Shown here: in pieces, positions 1 through 8,783 of the stretch
Numbering within the stretch: the first letter of the stretch is position 1
How the letters are laid out: each line of letters opens with the position of its first letter
Source: Desulfovibrio intestinalis
GTDB taxonomy: Bacteria; Desulfobacterota; Desulfovibrionia; Desulfovibrionales; Desulfovibrionaceae
Assembly (NCBI RefSeq): GCF_014202345.1
Contig: NZ_JACHGO010000003.1
Span: 1-64,000 of the forward strand
Length of the DNA stretch: 64,000 bases
Reading direction: 5' to 3'
Notes under the pieces: model-generated
What the model saw: the letters and a program-made list of their open reading frames with translations, nothing else
The model's database searches: none
Told to the model about the DNA's origin: nothing
Position numbers and translations under genes: made by a program

Positions 1-30
1 TCCGCGCTGCTGACACATAAGGAGGCTAAT

Positions 31-102
31 ATGAACCCACTGGCATGGATACCTGTTGCCATTGCTGTGTTGCAGGTCATCAAGGAAAATTGGGATGATT
101 AA
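31..102 (+). CDS. Tiny predicted membrane peptide (23 aa)
   Basis: A 23-codon frame starts at an ATG placed 5 bases after a strong ribosome binding site (AAGGAGG at 19-25). The product has a hydrophobic core (WIPVAIAVLQVI) and an acidic tail ending NWDD, so a single short membrane helix is likely. I do not recognise a family. It lies just upstream of another small membrane peptide, and the two may be co-transcribed. The good ribosome binding site is the main reason to believe it is translated; otherwise so short a frame would be ignored. Confidence 0.45.
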   Translation: MNPLAWIPVAIAVLQVIKENWDD

Positions 103-119
103 CCGACAAAATAATTGAT

Positions 120-151
120 TGCAGGAGGCGGGAATTATCCCGCCTCCTGCA
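120..151. repeat. GC-rich perfect hairpin
   Basis: A perfect 14-bp inverted repeat (TGCAGGAGGCGGGA, 120-133; complement 138-151) with a 4-base loop lies between the two small peptide genes. No T-run follows, so it is not a classical terminator. It may stabilise or attenuate the transcript. The core GGCGGGA recurs in the hairpin at 372-398. Confidence 0.6.
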
Positions 152-177
152 GTTACGCAACTGAAAAGGAGCAAATC

Positions 178-351
178 ATGAGTAGTAAATGGACGTTTAT
201 AGGTGGCATACTGGCCGGAATCGCGGGGGTATTCACTGCGGCGGCGGTATCGATGGAACTGGAAAGCCGCAAAAGCGGCAGCCACCCTGCAATGGATGAA
301 GCTGTGGGTGAACCGGAAAGGTTGGCCTTGCCTGAAAGTGAAGGCAGGTAG
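178..351 (+). CDS. Small single-span membrane protein (57 aa)
   Basis: The ATG at 178 is chosen because AAAAGGAG lies 7-8 bases upstream; the reading frame is open further upstream, but that part crosses the hairpin at 120-151. The product starts MSSKWTFIGGILAGIAGVFT, giving one predicted transmembrane helix at residues 6-24. A charged, acidic soluble tail of about 33 residues follows. No family is recognised. A hairpin terminator follows at 372. It probably forms a pair with the 23-aa peptide upstream. Confidence 0.5.
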   Translation: MSSKWTFIGGILAGIAGVFTAAAVSMELESRKSGSHPAMDEAVGEPERLALPESEGR

Positions 352-371
352 AGAACTACTGGCTGGTTGCA

Positions 372-404
372 GGGCGGGAGTTTTTGGGGATCCCGCCCTG
401 TTTG
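372..404 (+). terminator. Hairpin, probable terminator of the small-peptide genes
   Basis: The stem GGCGGGA plus flanking G (372-379) pairs with TCCCGCCC (391-398) and is followed by TGTTTG. The T-tail is poor, so this is a moderate call. The stretch from 405 to 737 shows no gene I can support. Confidence 0.45.
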
Positions 405-737
405 CATGGACAGATATTATACGGTGCTGTTATCTTTCCATTGGGTTGGGACCAAAGGGGCACGGACGAGCAACTAGCGGCTCTGGGCTATCATGCTTTC
501 ATCAAGCTCTATGTTCACTTTGAGTTTGCACACACGCCGGCAGACCAGACGCCACGGCTTGAAGCCAAAAAGACCAGGCCTGTAAGTAAGAAAGTAACGA
601 AGGCCCGCGTTTAACCCGGCAGCCAGTCTACCCAACTCGGCCACAACCATGCAGGGCGCTGGCTAGGGCATCGTCCTTGGAACCCAGATTGACTAAAAAC
701 CAAAAGGTAGCCACTGTTGTTTTTAGGAGGTGGAGTT

Positions 738-1037
738 ATGCAGACACAAGCCCCATTAAAGGCATTATCAACCAGCATAAAAATACCCGGCGAACTGCGT
801 GAACGCTTGCAGCGCCTTGCGGAATCCCGCCAACGCACGCCCCACGCGCTCATGATTCAGGCAATAGAAAATTTTGTGAGCCGTGAAGAAAAACGGGAAG
901 CATGGCGGCAAGAAGGCATAGCCGCTTGGGAAGAATATCAACGGACAGGCCTACATCTGACGAATGCCGAGGCTAAGGAATGGCTCTCGCAACTTGCAGC
1001 GGGTGACAACGTGGAGCCGCCCAAATGTCACATATAG
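738..1037 (+). CDS. Ribbon-helix-helix antitoxin of a RelE/ParE-type pair
   Basis: The product is 99 aa. The start at 738 follows GGAGGTGGAG at a good distance. Residues 11-45 (STSIKIPGELRERLQRLAES) match the CopG/ParD-type ribbon-helix-helix domain: a short beta strand of alternating residues, then two helices. The C-terminal half is charged and would wrap the toxin. In this family the antitoxin binds DNA as a dimer and represses its own operon, and it neutralises the toxin encoded immediately downstream. Its last 13 bases overlap the toxin gene, which implies translational coupling. Homology is judged by eye. Confidence 0.8.
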   Translation: MQTQAPLKALSTSIKIPGELRERLQRLAESRQRTPHALMIQAIENFVSREEKREAWRQEGIAAWEEYQRTGLHLTNAEAKEWLSQLAAGDNVEPPKCHI

Positions 1038-1324
1038 TCGTCTGGTCGCCGAGGTCTCTTGAATGTGTTCAGCGCCTTTATAGTTTTCTTGCTGAAAAAG
1101 ACATTGATGCAGCGAAAACGGCGGCAGCGCTTATTTTGAAACAGGCTGAACTTTTGGAGCAGTTCCCACAAGCCGGACGTCCGGCTGAGGATTTGGAGCC
1201 TGAACACCGGGAATTGCTCATTCCGTTTGGCGGGGCTGGATATGTCCTTTTGTACCACTACGCCGAAAACGGGGAAGCCGTTACTGTTCTGGCAATCAGA
1301 CACCAGAAGGAAGTAGGGTGTTGA
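1025..1324 (+). CDS. RelE/ParE-family toxin
   Basis: The product is 99 aa, the usual size of the family. Typical features are the N-terminal strand and two-helix hairpin, the segment QFPQAGRP (residues 45-52), then a strand-rich end with YVLLYHY and VTVLAIRHQKE. The GRP turn and the terminal IRHQ-like motif are hallmarks of ParE/RelE toxins. Members either cleave ribosome-bound mRNA (RelE) or poison gyrase (ParE); the sequence alone does not decide which. The gene overlaps its antitoxin by 13 nt and is followed by a clear terminator at 1365, so the pair forms a closed operon. Confidence 0.82.
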   Translation: MSHIVVWSPRSLECVQRLYSFLAEKDIDAAKTAAALILKQAELLEQFPQAGRPAEDLEPEHRELLIPFGGAGYVLLYHYAENGEAVTVLAIRHQKEVGC

Positions 1325-1364
1325 TTACCTGTAAAAGGAAAGGTTCACCAGACGATGCGGGCAG

Positions 1365-1394
1365 AAGCGAGGTTAACCAGGCCTCGCTTTTTTC
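1365..1394 (+). terminator. Rho-independent terminator of the toxin-antitoxin operon
   Basis: AAGCGAGG (1365-1372) pairs with CCTCGCTT (1382-1389) across a 9-base loop and is followed by a T-rich tail. It lies 40 bases after the toxin stop codon. Confidence 0.8.
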
Positions 1395-1514
1395 TCATGA
1401 GGCCATGAGTCAAGCAAAACCTTTCCCCTCTTTGCTTTGCTCTTTTTGGGGAGCACTTCTCTTGCATTACCACCTGCGGGGGAAACAAACAGAAATAGAC
1501 CGCTCCTATCAAAA

Positions 1515-1549
1515 AGCTTGACACAGAGTCACCTAAGTGATGTCAAGCT
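1515..1549. repeat. Interrupted 9-bp palindrome
   Basis: AGCTTGACA (1515-1523) and TGTCAAGCT (1541-1549) form inverted arms 17 bases apart. No T-run follows. It could be an operator or the end of a small element. Apart from this palindrome and the terminator at 1672, I see no supportable gene between 1395 and 2107. Confidence 0.35.
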
Positions 1550-1671
1550 AGGGGGTCAAAGTGCGGGGTCATAGACAAATTTTCTAAAAAATATTATCAA
1601 TGATTACAGGCTGTTTTTAACGCGATGGTGTCGCGGTGCCTATTCTCCCCTTCGGCACCATAAGAAGATAG

Positions 1672-1704
1672 GGGATTACAACAGGTTGTTGTAATCCCTT
1701 TTTT
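1672..1704 (+). terminator. Strong rho-independent terminator with no identified gene upstream
   Basis: GGGATTACAAC (1672-1682) pairs perfectly with GTTGTAATCCC (1688-1698) over a 5-base loop, followed by TTTTTTG. No coding sequence is visible on the plus strand in the 270 bases before it. It may therefore end a small RNA, or be a relic of a lost gene. Confidence 0.75.
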
Positions 1705-2107
1705 GTTGGAACATGGTTCGCTTTTTTGTTCTTTTAAGGATCTTGCCGAGAGGGTTTCGCGCGTTTTGCATAATAGCGTGTAGCTGCAATGCTTTGATGT
1801 GGCACAGATTTTTTGAAATCCGCGCCTCACCAGTTATGTTGGCTCTATTTGTTCTGCCGGATATTTTAAAATATCAAAAATTCAGGTGCATAAAAGAAAG
1901 TGCCGTTGTTCTGCCATCAGCGCCTGCGGTGTCTGTGCCGCCACGAGGGCGGCCAAGCCGCAGCATTTTTGTCGCTCACAAGTCCATCGTTGTTGTAGCG
2001 CTGCTTGTTGCCTGCCTGGAACAGCGTTGCCGCGAATCGACGATGGCTCTGCTGCCAACTCTGGGCCTGCTGTATCCTGCCTGTCGCCGTAACTACTGTA
2101 TCCTCCA

Positions 2108-3034
2108 TCACGCCCACGCGGGCGGCGCCATTGTGGCCAGTGTTTGTACAAGTTGGTTTTTGTCCGGCAGTGCAACAAGGCCGAGGCGTAAATGGAATGC
2201 ATCGCTTTCTTGCAGTGGCTTGAAGACGACGCCGTCCCTTCGTATTGCCGCAAATGAGGCTGGCAACAGCCCCATGCCTTCACCAGCGGCGATGCGGGCC
2301 AGCAGCACGTCGTGTTCCGCAGGTTCTTCAAGAAAGCAGGGTATGAAATTTGCCTGCGCAAAGCGGGTTTTTGCATAGTCAAAAAAACCAGGGTTAGCTT
2401 CCCGCTTGAACCAGAATAACGGCCTCTCATTAAAGCTTCTAAGAGATGGCGTTTCCGCAGGTGAACCCTTGGCTGCCGGCCATAGGGCAGGCAAGGCGGC
2501 GAGCATTGGTTCAGCATAGGGCAATTCCTGCACCAGCAGCCCCGGTGCATCCAGGGGCAGAGCGACAAAGGCGGCGTCAAGTTTTCCCCTGCGCGTGTCA
2601 CGCGCGAGCCTGGTTGAGGCTTCCCGCTGTATATGAATCCCACCATTGTAGAAGTTCGTTAACCGCTTCTCCAGATCGGTAAAAATCCCCTGCTCAAAGG
2701 CGGTTGTGAAACCGATGCGCGCAATTTGCGCGCCGGGCTGGATTTCCTCTCGCAGCCGTTTGTAGGTTGCCTCTTTCATACGCAAAAGCGGTTGGACTAT
2801 TGCCAGCACCTTGGCCCCTTCGTCCGTAAGGGTGAGCCCTTTGCTGTGCCTGACAAAAAGGGCCACCCCCAGCCGTTCTTCCAGTTGTTTTATCTGGCGG
2901 CTCAATGGCGGCTGCGCCATAAACAGCCGTTCGGCAGCGCGTCGCAGGCTGCTTTCCTCCGCAACGACAGAGAAATAATAAAAATGCCGTACATCGATTG
3001 CATTCAGGGCTGATTCAGAAATGATCTTTGTCAT
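2108..3034 (-). CDS. LysR-family transcriptional regulator
   Basis: The product is 308 aa, a normal LysR length. The winged helix-turn-helix spans about residues 14-75, with the family hallmark of small residues and AQPPLSRQIKQLEERLG followed by LFVRHSKGLTLTDEGA. The remainder is the two-lobed periplasmic-binding-like effector domain (from about residue 100, RIGFTTAF). It is transcribed divergently from the aldo/keto reductase at 3362, the classic arrangement for a LysR regulator and its target. The inducer is unknown. A 15-bp palindrome lies at its start codon and may serve autoregulation. Confidence 0.9.
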   Translation of the reverse strand: MTKIISESALNAIDVRHFYYFSVVAEESSLRRAAERLFMAQPPLSRQIKQLEERLGVALFVRHSKGLTLTDEGAKVLAIVQPLLRMKEATYKRLREEIQPGAQIARIGFTTAFEQGIFTDLEKRLTNFYNGGIHIQREASTRLARDTRRGKLDAAFVALPLDAPGLLVQELPYAEPMLAALPALWPAAKGSPAETPSLRSFNERPLFWFKREANPGFFDYAKTRFAQANFIPCFLEEPAEHDVLLARIAAGEGMGLLPASFAAIRRDGVVFKPLQESDAFHLRLGLVALPDKNQLVQTLATMAPPAWA

Positions 3035-3047
3035 ACCTAAAAGGTAT
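3033..3047. promoter_or_regulatory. Palindrome at the lysR start, possible operator
   Basis: ATACCTAAAAGGTAT is a perfect inverted repeat (6-bp arms, 3-base centre) that directly abuts the start codon of the LysR gene in the divergent intergenic region. LysR proteins often bind T-N11-A palindromes near their own promoters. The assignment to this regulator is inference. Confidence 0.4.
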
Positions 3048-3361
3048 CACAAAAGAAGTATGATGCAAATCGGTCATAGCTGTCTACGTTCATGAGGCGA
3101 AAGGGGCGCGGATAACCCGGCCTGCATATCCGGGAAATGTTCGGAATGCGCCGCGCACGACCAGCCGCAACTTCGTGGGAAATTCCTGCTTCAAGGCTCG
3201 CTCAAAACCTGCCTTAAAGACCGCCTTAAAGTCTGGCGCAAAGCTTGGCGTAATCTCTGACAAACTTGCTGCTGGCAAGGTACGTATTGCTTGAGCAAAA
3301 CAGAAAACAGGCCGCGTTTGCTACGGCTCAGAAAACAAATAACGGTGAGGAGACAAAAACA

Positions 3362-4387
3362 ATGACACAGCACAATACAGCAATGCCAGTACGAGAGCTC
3401 GGCGACGGGTTCTCCGCATCCGCCATTTCCTTTGGCGCAATGGGCATGTCGGAATTTTACGGTGCTTCGCCCGATGACGAAGCTTGTCTGAAGGTTCTTG
3501 ATCACACTCTGGAACTGGGCGTCTCCATGCTTGATACTGCCGACATGTATGGGCGTGGTCACAATGAGCGGCTTATCGCCAAATTCATTGCCCGTCATCC
3601 ACAAGAGTACGCAAGCGGTCGCATACGCATTGCAACGAAGTTCGGCATCGACCGAGACCCTGCGGACTCGTACAAACGCAGCATCAACAACTCTCCAGAC
3701 TATATCCGCAGCGCCTGCGATGCATCGCTAAAGCGGCTTTGTGTGGAGCGCATAGACTTGTATTACGCCCACAGGATTAATACCGATGTCGATATCGCAG
3801 ACACAATGGGCGTACTCGCCGACCTGAAGAAGCAGGGCAAGATAGCGCATATAGGCTTATGCGAAGTTTCAGCAGCTACGCTGGAAAAGGCCCATGCCGT
3901 GCATCCTGTGGCTGCGTTGCAAAGCGAATATTCCTTGTGGACGCGCGAAATGGAAGGCTCGGTTTTGCCCGCATGCAGTCGGCTGGGCATTGGTTTCGTT
4001 GCTTACAGCCCCCTGGGCAGGGGGTTTTTGACAGGAAAATACGCTTCAGTGGAGCAGTTGGAGGCCGGGGATTTCCGGCGGGCCAATCCGCGTTTTCAGG
4101 GGGAAAATCTCCGTAACAATGCGAAGCTTTTGCCATCCTTGCAGGCTGTGGCTGAAAAACAGGGCTGCACTTCGGCGCAGATCGCTCTGGCGTGGCTTCT
4201 CAGCCGTTATGAGCGCCTTGTGGTCATTCCCGGTACGCGCAGTATTGGTCGACTTGAAGAAAACTGCCGTGCAGTGCAGATTACTCTGCCGCAAGAGGAC
4301 ATTGCATTGCTTGATGCTGCATTTGCGGCGGAAGCAGTACACGGTGAACGCTACCCCCAGGAAGGAATGAAGGGAGCAAATGCCTGA
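3362..4387 (+). CDS. Aldo/keto reductase
   Basis: The product is 341 aa. The start at 3362 is preceded by GTGAGGAG; the frame continues upstream, but without a comparable site. It is an NADPH-dependent (alpha/beta)8-barrel oxidoreductase. The catalytic tetrad is visible: Asp and Tyr in LDTADMYGRGHNE, Lys in IATKFG, His in YYAHR. The C-terminal cofactor segment VVIPGTRSIGRLEEN is typical of the YajO/AKR13-like branch. The substrate cannot be told from sequence; such enzymes reduce aldehydes or ketones in the cytoplasm. It probably forms a regulon with the divergent LysR gene, and a terminator follows at 4549. Confidence 0.9.
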   Translation: MTQHNTAMPVRELGDGFSASAISFGAMGMSEFYGASPDDEACLKVLDHTLELGVSMLDTADMYGRGHNERLIAKFIARHPQEYASGRIRIATKFGIDRDPADSYKRSINNSPDYIRSACDASLKRLCVERIDLYYAHRINTDVDIADTMGVLADLKKQGKIAHIGLCEVSAATLEKAHAVHPVAALQSEYSLWTREMEGSVLPACSRLGIGFVAYSPLGRGFLTGKYASVEQLEAGDFRRANPRFQGENLRNNAKLLPSLQAVAEKQGCTSAQIALAWLLSRYERLVVIPGTRSIGRLEENCRAVQITLPQEDIALLDAAFAAEAVHGERYPQEGMKGANA

Positions 4388-4548
4388 GCTGGCGGTCACT
4401 ACGAAGCTGGCATGCCGGGATTTGGGCTGAAATGGCTCTAGGTATGGTGTTCCAATAGGCTGTTTACCCGTCCTCCAGCCAGTAAAGCTTGAGGTAGCAG
4501 GCAACAGCAAACCGTCTGCTTTGATGTTGCTTTTGTAAAATCAGCGCC

Positions 4549-4608
4549 ACCCGCTATTGGCATGTCCCCTGTTGCGTCGGCGGGGGGAGGCCAATAGCGG
4601 GTGTTTTT
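4549..4608 (+). terminator. Terminator after the aldo/keto reductase
   Basis: ACCCGCTATTGGC (4549-4561) pairs with GCCAATAGCGGGT (4590-4602) around a 28-base loop, followed by GTTTTTTG. No gene is visible between 4388 and 4790. Confidence 0.7.
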
Positions 4609-4790
4609 TGTTTCGCCCGTTGGCGCATGCAACAGGCTAGCGCCGTAATAATATGAGTCTTTTGCCAGCAGCAGACTAAAAGATGGGGTTTGTGTGTCAA
4701 CGTCAGGCGTCGAGGCAAAGGGCAGGCTTCAGTACAGGTCTGTATATCCAGAGATTCCGGTGCCGCAGCAGATGCAAAGAACAATCGTGA

Positions 4791-4984
4791 TTATTTCGGC
4801 TTGTTGTCGTTTTTTTCGCTATCGCGGGCGGGTATGTCCGTTTCTTCCTGTTCGCTGGTGGCCTGCTTGAAGTTTTTTATGGCCTTGCCAAGCCCGCTGC
4901 CAATTTCAGGCAGCTTTTCGCGCCAAACAGCACGATCACAACCACCAGCACAACAAGCAAATGTTGTATGCTCAGTGCTCCCAT
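4791..4984 (-). pseudogene. tatA: tatA/tatE-type Sec-independent translocase subunit, frameshifted
   Basis: Reading leftward from the ATG at 4984 (AAGGA upstream), the frame gives [20 protein letters not shown] and Gly21, the transmembrane helix and FG hinge of TatA. It then runs into AKSCLKLAA. The neighbouring frame continues the family exactly as [20 protein letters not shown], followed by the acidic tail ending at 4791. Restoring one base just after position 4922 would join them into a normal protein of about 64 aa. TatA forms the pore of the twin-arginine export pathway. Either the gene is a recent pseudogene or there is a one-base sequence error. Another tat locus probably exists elsewhere, because this window encodes a Tat-exported oxidase at 37743. 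Confidence 0.8.
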
Positions 4985-5327
4985 AGTATAAATCCTTGCA
5001 GTTAAGGTTGTTATCTTGATGTTTCAACAGGCACTGTTGATTGACGACTACAATACTAGACGCTTGATTGTACAAAGGCAAATTTGCTCAACGTTCGGTG
5101 CCGGTGACAGGCAGGCCTCAATCCTCTGCAAGAGGCCCCGCAGATTACAAAATTTAGCTGCCGCCATGGATCATTCAAACTGTTGAACAGGGCAGTTCGC
5201 AGACCCCCCAATTTGCTCCCAAGCCTTGTTTGACCTCACGTAAAGCACATACTAATCTTTTACGGCATGTCAATGGCGTGAGCATGGTGGGCGGTCGTTG
5301 CCAGGTGCAGAAAATTTCGGAGGGCAC

Positions 5328-8300
5328 ATGTCCGGCTATATTGAGTCTTCAATTATCATTCCTGTCTTTAATCAATGGGAGTACACCCGTGCCTGCCTTG
5401 AAGCGGTGGCGGCCACTACTGCTGGCAAAGCCTGCGAAGTGATCGTTGTGGACAATGCCTCTTCCGACGCAACGCCGGAGCAATGCCCCCTTCTGGGGGC
5501 GCAGCTTTTTGGGGCCATGTTCAGGTATCAGCGCTGCGAAGCCAACCTGAATTTTGGGCCAGCGTCCAACCTGGGGGCAAAAATGGCCCAGGGAACATTT
5601 CTCATTTTTCTCAACAACGACACGGTGCCCCTTCCGGGGTGGTACCAGCCGCTTATCGACGATTTTTCGGCCTACCCGGATATTGCCGCCACCGGGCCAG
5701 TGCTGCTTTATCCCGAAGACGCGATTTTCGGACATACTGTGCAGCATCTTGGCGTCTTTGTTTCGCCCAATCTCAAGGTTGGGCACCTCTATGAAGGCAT
5801 AGCCGCTGACTGTGCCCTGGCGAAAAAACGGCGTTTTTTTCAGATCATCACGGCAGCCTGTATGGTGATGCCGCGTTCCATATTTATGGCCGCAGGTATG
5901 TTTGACGAACACTACGTCAACGGCGTGGAAGATGTGGACATCTGCGCCCGCCTGTACAGCCAGGGCTACAGAATGACCGTAAACCCCGATTCGCGGGTGG
6001 TCCACCACACAAGCCAGACGCCAGGCAGGCACAAGCATGAAACTGAGAATTTTGCCCATCTTGCGCAGCATAGCCTGTCATTGCTTGTGCCCGACTGGCA
6101 TCTGCATTTGAAAAACGATGGCATGTTTTTGAAGGTAGGGCCGTGGCAGACCCTGCAAGGTGCATTACCCCTACAGCAGTGCCAGCAATTGAACAGAATA
6201 GCCGCAGTGTCAGCCCGTAATGAAATCAGGGATCTTCTTGTGCGTTACCCGTTATGGGAGGAAGGCTGGCAGGCCCTGGTTCGCGCGGATTGTGATGTAG
6301 ATGCAGAGGGTAGCACTGCTGTTCAGCTTGCCATGCTCAAGCTTTTTCCCTCGCCAGAAGGGGCATTGGGGCTGTATCTGCATGCGTGTATGGCAAGAGA
6401 CAGGGCGGCGGCTTCGTTTGCGTTCAGCAATCTGGTGGGGTTCTGCAAGGAGTTTGAAGAATACGTTACAGCCGCAAAGTCCATGCATCAGTGGTGCGCT
6501 GGTATTGGAATGGACGAATTGGCAGACCAGTATACAGCGTGGCTGGAGGACGCGAGCAAATTCAAAGTTGCCAGCTATATGCCGTTCATGAATAAATTCT
6601 GGAAGATAGGCCAGCAACTTCCTCTCTCTCCAGGGGCGGCCTGGGCGTATACCCTCTGGCGGCACAGGTCTGAATTGTCCCAGAAGCCATCCGTAACGGC
6701 GGCCTCAACGTGTACCTCTTTGGATAAGAACATTGCCTTTTCTGTGCTTATGCCGGTTTACAATCCACAAAAAGAACACCTTGTGGCTGCAATTGAATCT
6801 GTGCTGGCGCAGCAGTATCCACACTGGGAGCTTTGCATTGCAGATGATGCCTCCACAGACCCTGTGGTAAAGGCTGTTCTGGACCACTACGTCAGCGTTG
6901 ATTCCAGAATACGCGTCACCTGTCGGTCGGAAAACGGGCATATAGCTGCTGCCACCAACACGGCCCTTGCTGCGGCACACCATCCGTATGTAGCCCTGCT
7001 GGACCAGGACGACCTGCTCGCACCGGAAGCCCTGCGAATTGTGGCTGAAGCCATAGCAACGCACCCAGACGGCCTGCTTTTTTATTCTGATGAAGACAAA
7101 GTCAATGATGACGGCTCCGCCTTTTATCCACACTTCAAAAATGGCAAATGGGATTGGGAACTGCTGTATGCGCAGAATTTCGTCAACCATCTCGGCGTAT
7201 ACCGTACAGACCGCATGCGTGATCTTGGCGGATTCAGGGAAGGTTTTCGCGGTGCGCAGGATTTTGACATGCTGCTGCGGTATACGGCGGGCGAGGACGC
7301 CGCACGCTTTGTCCATATTCCCCAGGTGCTTTACCACTGGCGCGCGCATGCGGGCAGCACGGCAACTGACGTCAGGGTAAAAAGCGAGGTCGAGGGCAGT
7401 GCAATACAGGCGGTTCAGGGGCACATTGAGAGTTTTGTCGCTGGGGCTGTCGTGTCAACGATACCCAATTTGCAGTTTTTGCGGCTCAAGCTTCCCTTGC
7501 CGGAACCGCGGCCTCTGGTCAGCCTGATTCTTGATATGGAAGAATCACTCCCCCTTTTGGGAGCGCAGCTTTCCGCCTTGTCAGCCCGAACGGGCTACGG
7601 GAAATATGAAATTCTGGCGCTGCATAGCGAAACTGCTTCCAGGCCGTTTCTTGCAAAGGTACAGCGCGTCCTGCCCAAAAACGTTCATCTGTTGGCGCAT
7701 GCCGCCGGGCTTGCACAGCCGGCACGGTTGCAGATGGGGGCACAACACGCGCAAGGACGGATTTTAGGATTTCTTTCTGGCGGCGTGGTTCCCCTGACGG
7801 ATGGCTGGCTTGAGGAGTTGGTTTCATGCCTTTGCCGGGACGGGGTAGGGGCTGTGGGCGGAAAATTGTTGAGCGATAGGGGCACTATGCTGCACGGCGG
7901 TTATCTTGCCGACGGCAGTGGCCGCCTGACCGCGATCTTTCGTGGTCTTGCTTCTGAGGAGCCGAGCTGGTTTGGCTGGAATATGCTGGCCAGAACAGTA
8001 GACGCACTGGACAGCCTGTGCCTGTTCACACGTGCTGAAACCCTGAATCTGGCCGGCGGGTTTGACGTCAGCATGCCGCATACAGCTGTATGGGATTACT
8101 GTCTGCGCCTGGGGGAACAAGGACTCCGCTCTGTATGGTGGCCTTTTGCGGAGTTTTTTCTTCCGAACGCGGTTGAAAAGACAGGCCAGAAGTCACTTTC
8201 ACCCTACGATGCAGTTGTGGCCGACCCCGCATTTTTTGCCAGATGGGCCGACCGTTTTGTCCCGTTCAATAAAAATCTGGTTGCCTCGGGGCCAGGCTGG

Positions 8301-8345
8301 ACGTTGTTTACTGGCGCTGCCCAAGACCAGCACGGGGGGGCGTAG
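5328..8345 (+). CDS. Large multidomain family 2 glycosyltransferase
   Basis: The product is 1005 aa. The ATG at 5328 follows CGGAGGG; a TTG further upstream is less likely. Three glycosyltransferase-like modules are visible. Module 1 (about residues 5-240) starts SSIIIPVFNQWEYTRACL and has FLNNDTVPLPGW as the DXD-like site. A helical middle region follows (250-460). Module 2 (about 468-700) starts FSVLMPVYNP and has LLDQDDLLAPEAL and YSDEDK. Module 3 (about 727-960) has the fold signature, but its DXD position reads LSGGVVPLTDGW, so it is probably inactive. Such proteins transfer sugars in O-antigen, capsule or glycan synthesis at the inner membrane face. The gene stands alone and ends at a terminator. 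Confidence 0.88.
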   Translation: MSGYIESSIIIPVFNQWEYTRACLEAVAATTAGKACEVIVVDNASSDATPEQCPLLGAQLFGAMFRYQRCEANLNFGPASNLGAKMAQGTFLIFLNNDTVPLPGWYQPLIDDFSAYPDIAATGPVLLYPEDAIFGHTVQHLGVFVSPNLKVGHLYEGIAADCALAKKRRFFQIITAACMVMPRSIFMAAGMFDEHYVNGVEDVDICARLYSQGYRMTVNPDSRVVHHTSQTPGRHKHETENFAHLAQHSLSLLVPDWHLHLKNDGMFLKVGPWQTLQGALPLQQCQQLNRIAAVSARNEIRDLLVRYPLWEEGWQALVRADCDVDAEGSTAVQLAMLKLFPSPEGALGLYLHACMARDRAAASFAFSNLVGFCKEFEEYVTAAKSMHQWCAGIGMDELADQYTAWLEDASKFKVASYMPFMNKFWKIGQQLPLSPGAAWAYTLWRHRSELSQKPSVTAASTCTSLDKNIAFSVLMPVYNPQKEHLVAAIESVLAQQYPHWELCIADDASTDPVVKAVLDHYVSVDSRIRVTCRSENGHIAAATNTALAAAHHPYVALLDQDDLLAPEALRIVAEAIATHPDGLLFYSDEDKVNDDGSAFYPHFKNGKWDWELLYAQNFVNHLGVYRTDRMRDLGGFREGFRGAQDFDMLLRYTAGEDAARFVHIPQVLYHWRAHAGSTATDVRVKSEVEGSAIQAVQGHIESFVAGAVVSTIPNLQFLRLKLPLPEPRPLVSLILDMEESLPLLGAQLSALSARTGYGKYEILALHSETASRPFLAKVQRVLPKNVHLLAHAAGLAQPARLQMGAQHAQGRILGFLSGGVVPLTDGWLEELVSCLCRDGVGAVGGKLLSDRGTMLHGGYLADGSGRLTAIFRGLASEEPSWFGWNMLARTVDALDSLCLFTRAETLNLAGGFDVSMPHTAVWDYCLRLGEQGLRSVWWPFAEFFLPNAVEKTGQKSLSPYDAVVADPAFFARWADRFVPFNKNLVASGPGWTLFTGAAQDQHGGA

Positions 8346-8376
8346 GTTGCCCACCTGGGCAACTGCCCCTTTTTTA
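8346..8376 (+). terminator. Terminator after the glycosyltransferase
   Basis: GTTGCCCA (8346-8353) pairs with TGGGCAAC (8356-8363), followed by TGCCCC and a run of T. From here to 8783 (about 400 bases) I see no supportable gene and no obvious biotin-repressor operator. Confidence 0.7.
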
Positions 8377-8783
8377 TGTGCGAAGCCTGCCTTTGGGCAA
8401 CAAATGGTGCGGTCTTTTTGGCCATTTGTGGAATCTTGCGTCAGCCGATTTTTCCGTACAGCATATCCGCGTTCTTGATCGCTGCCATGCATTACTTCTG
8501 TTCTTTGGCAGAAGTTGCCGGGGGCATTGACGCACTGAAGTTTTGCCTCCATCGGCTACGCCCTTGACCAAGAGGCGGCTTTGGGAAAGAGTCGGCTCCA
8601 CAAAGATCGCGAATGTGGGCGGCCATGCTGCTGGCAGTCAGGCCCGGGGGTTCGGCAGTGATTTCGGCGTAATTTGCTGCTCGCTTGGCTGGCACCTTTT
8701 TGCCATCGGGGCGATGCTGGCCATGCGCGGCATGTGCAGACATTGCAGCGCAAAATGATTCGCTTAATGAGGACGCAAAGGGT

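Noticed and set aside
384..614. 76-codon plus-strand frame after the small peptides
   Set aside because: It has no ATG, starts inside a terminator-like hairpin and resembles no family.
1640..1665. GGTGCC...GGCACCA resembling a tRNA 3' end
   Set aside because: No T-arm GGTTCGA sequence or upstream cloverleaf is present, so it is only a small hairpin.
3090..3604. Minus-strand frames in the lysR-reductase intergenic region and the reductase start
   Set aside because: They overlap the divergent promoter and the real reductase gene, and have repetitive, non-conserved residues.
8377..8783. Several short frames on both strands before bioW
   Set aside because: They overlap one another, have no ribosome binding sites and show no conserved motif; the stretch is treated as intergenic.
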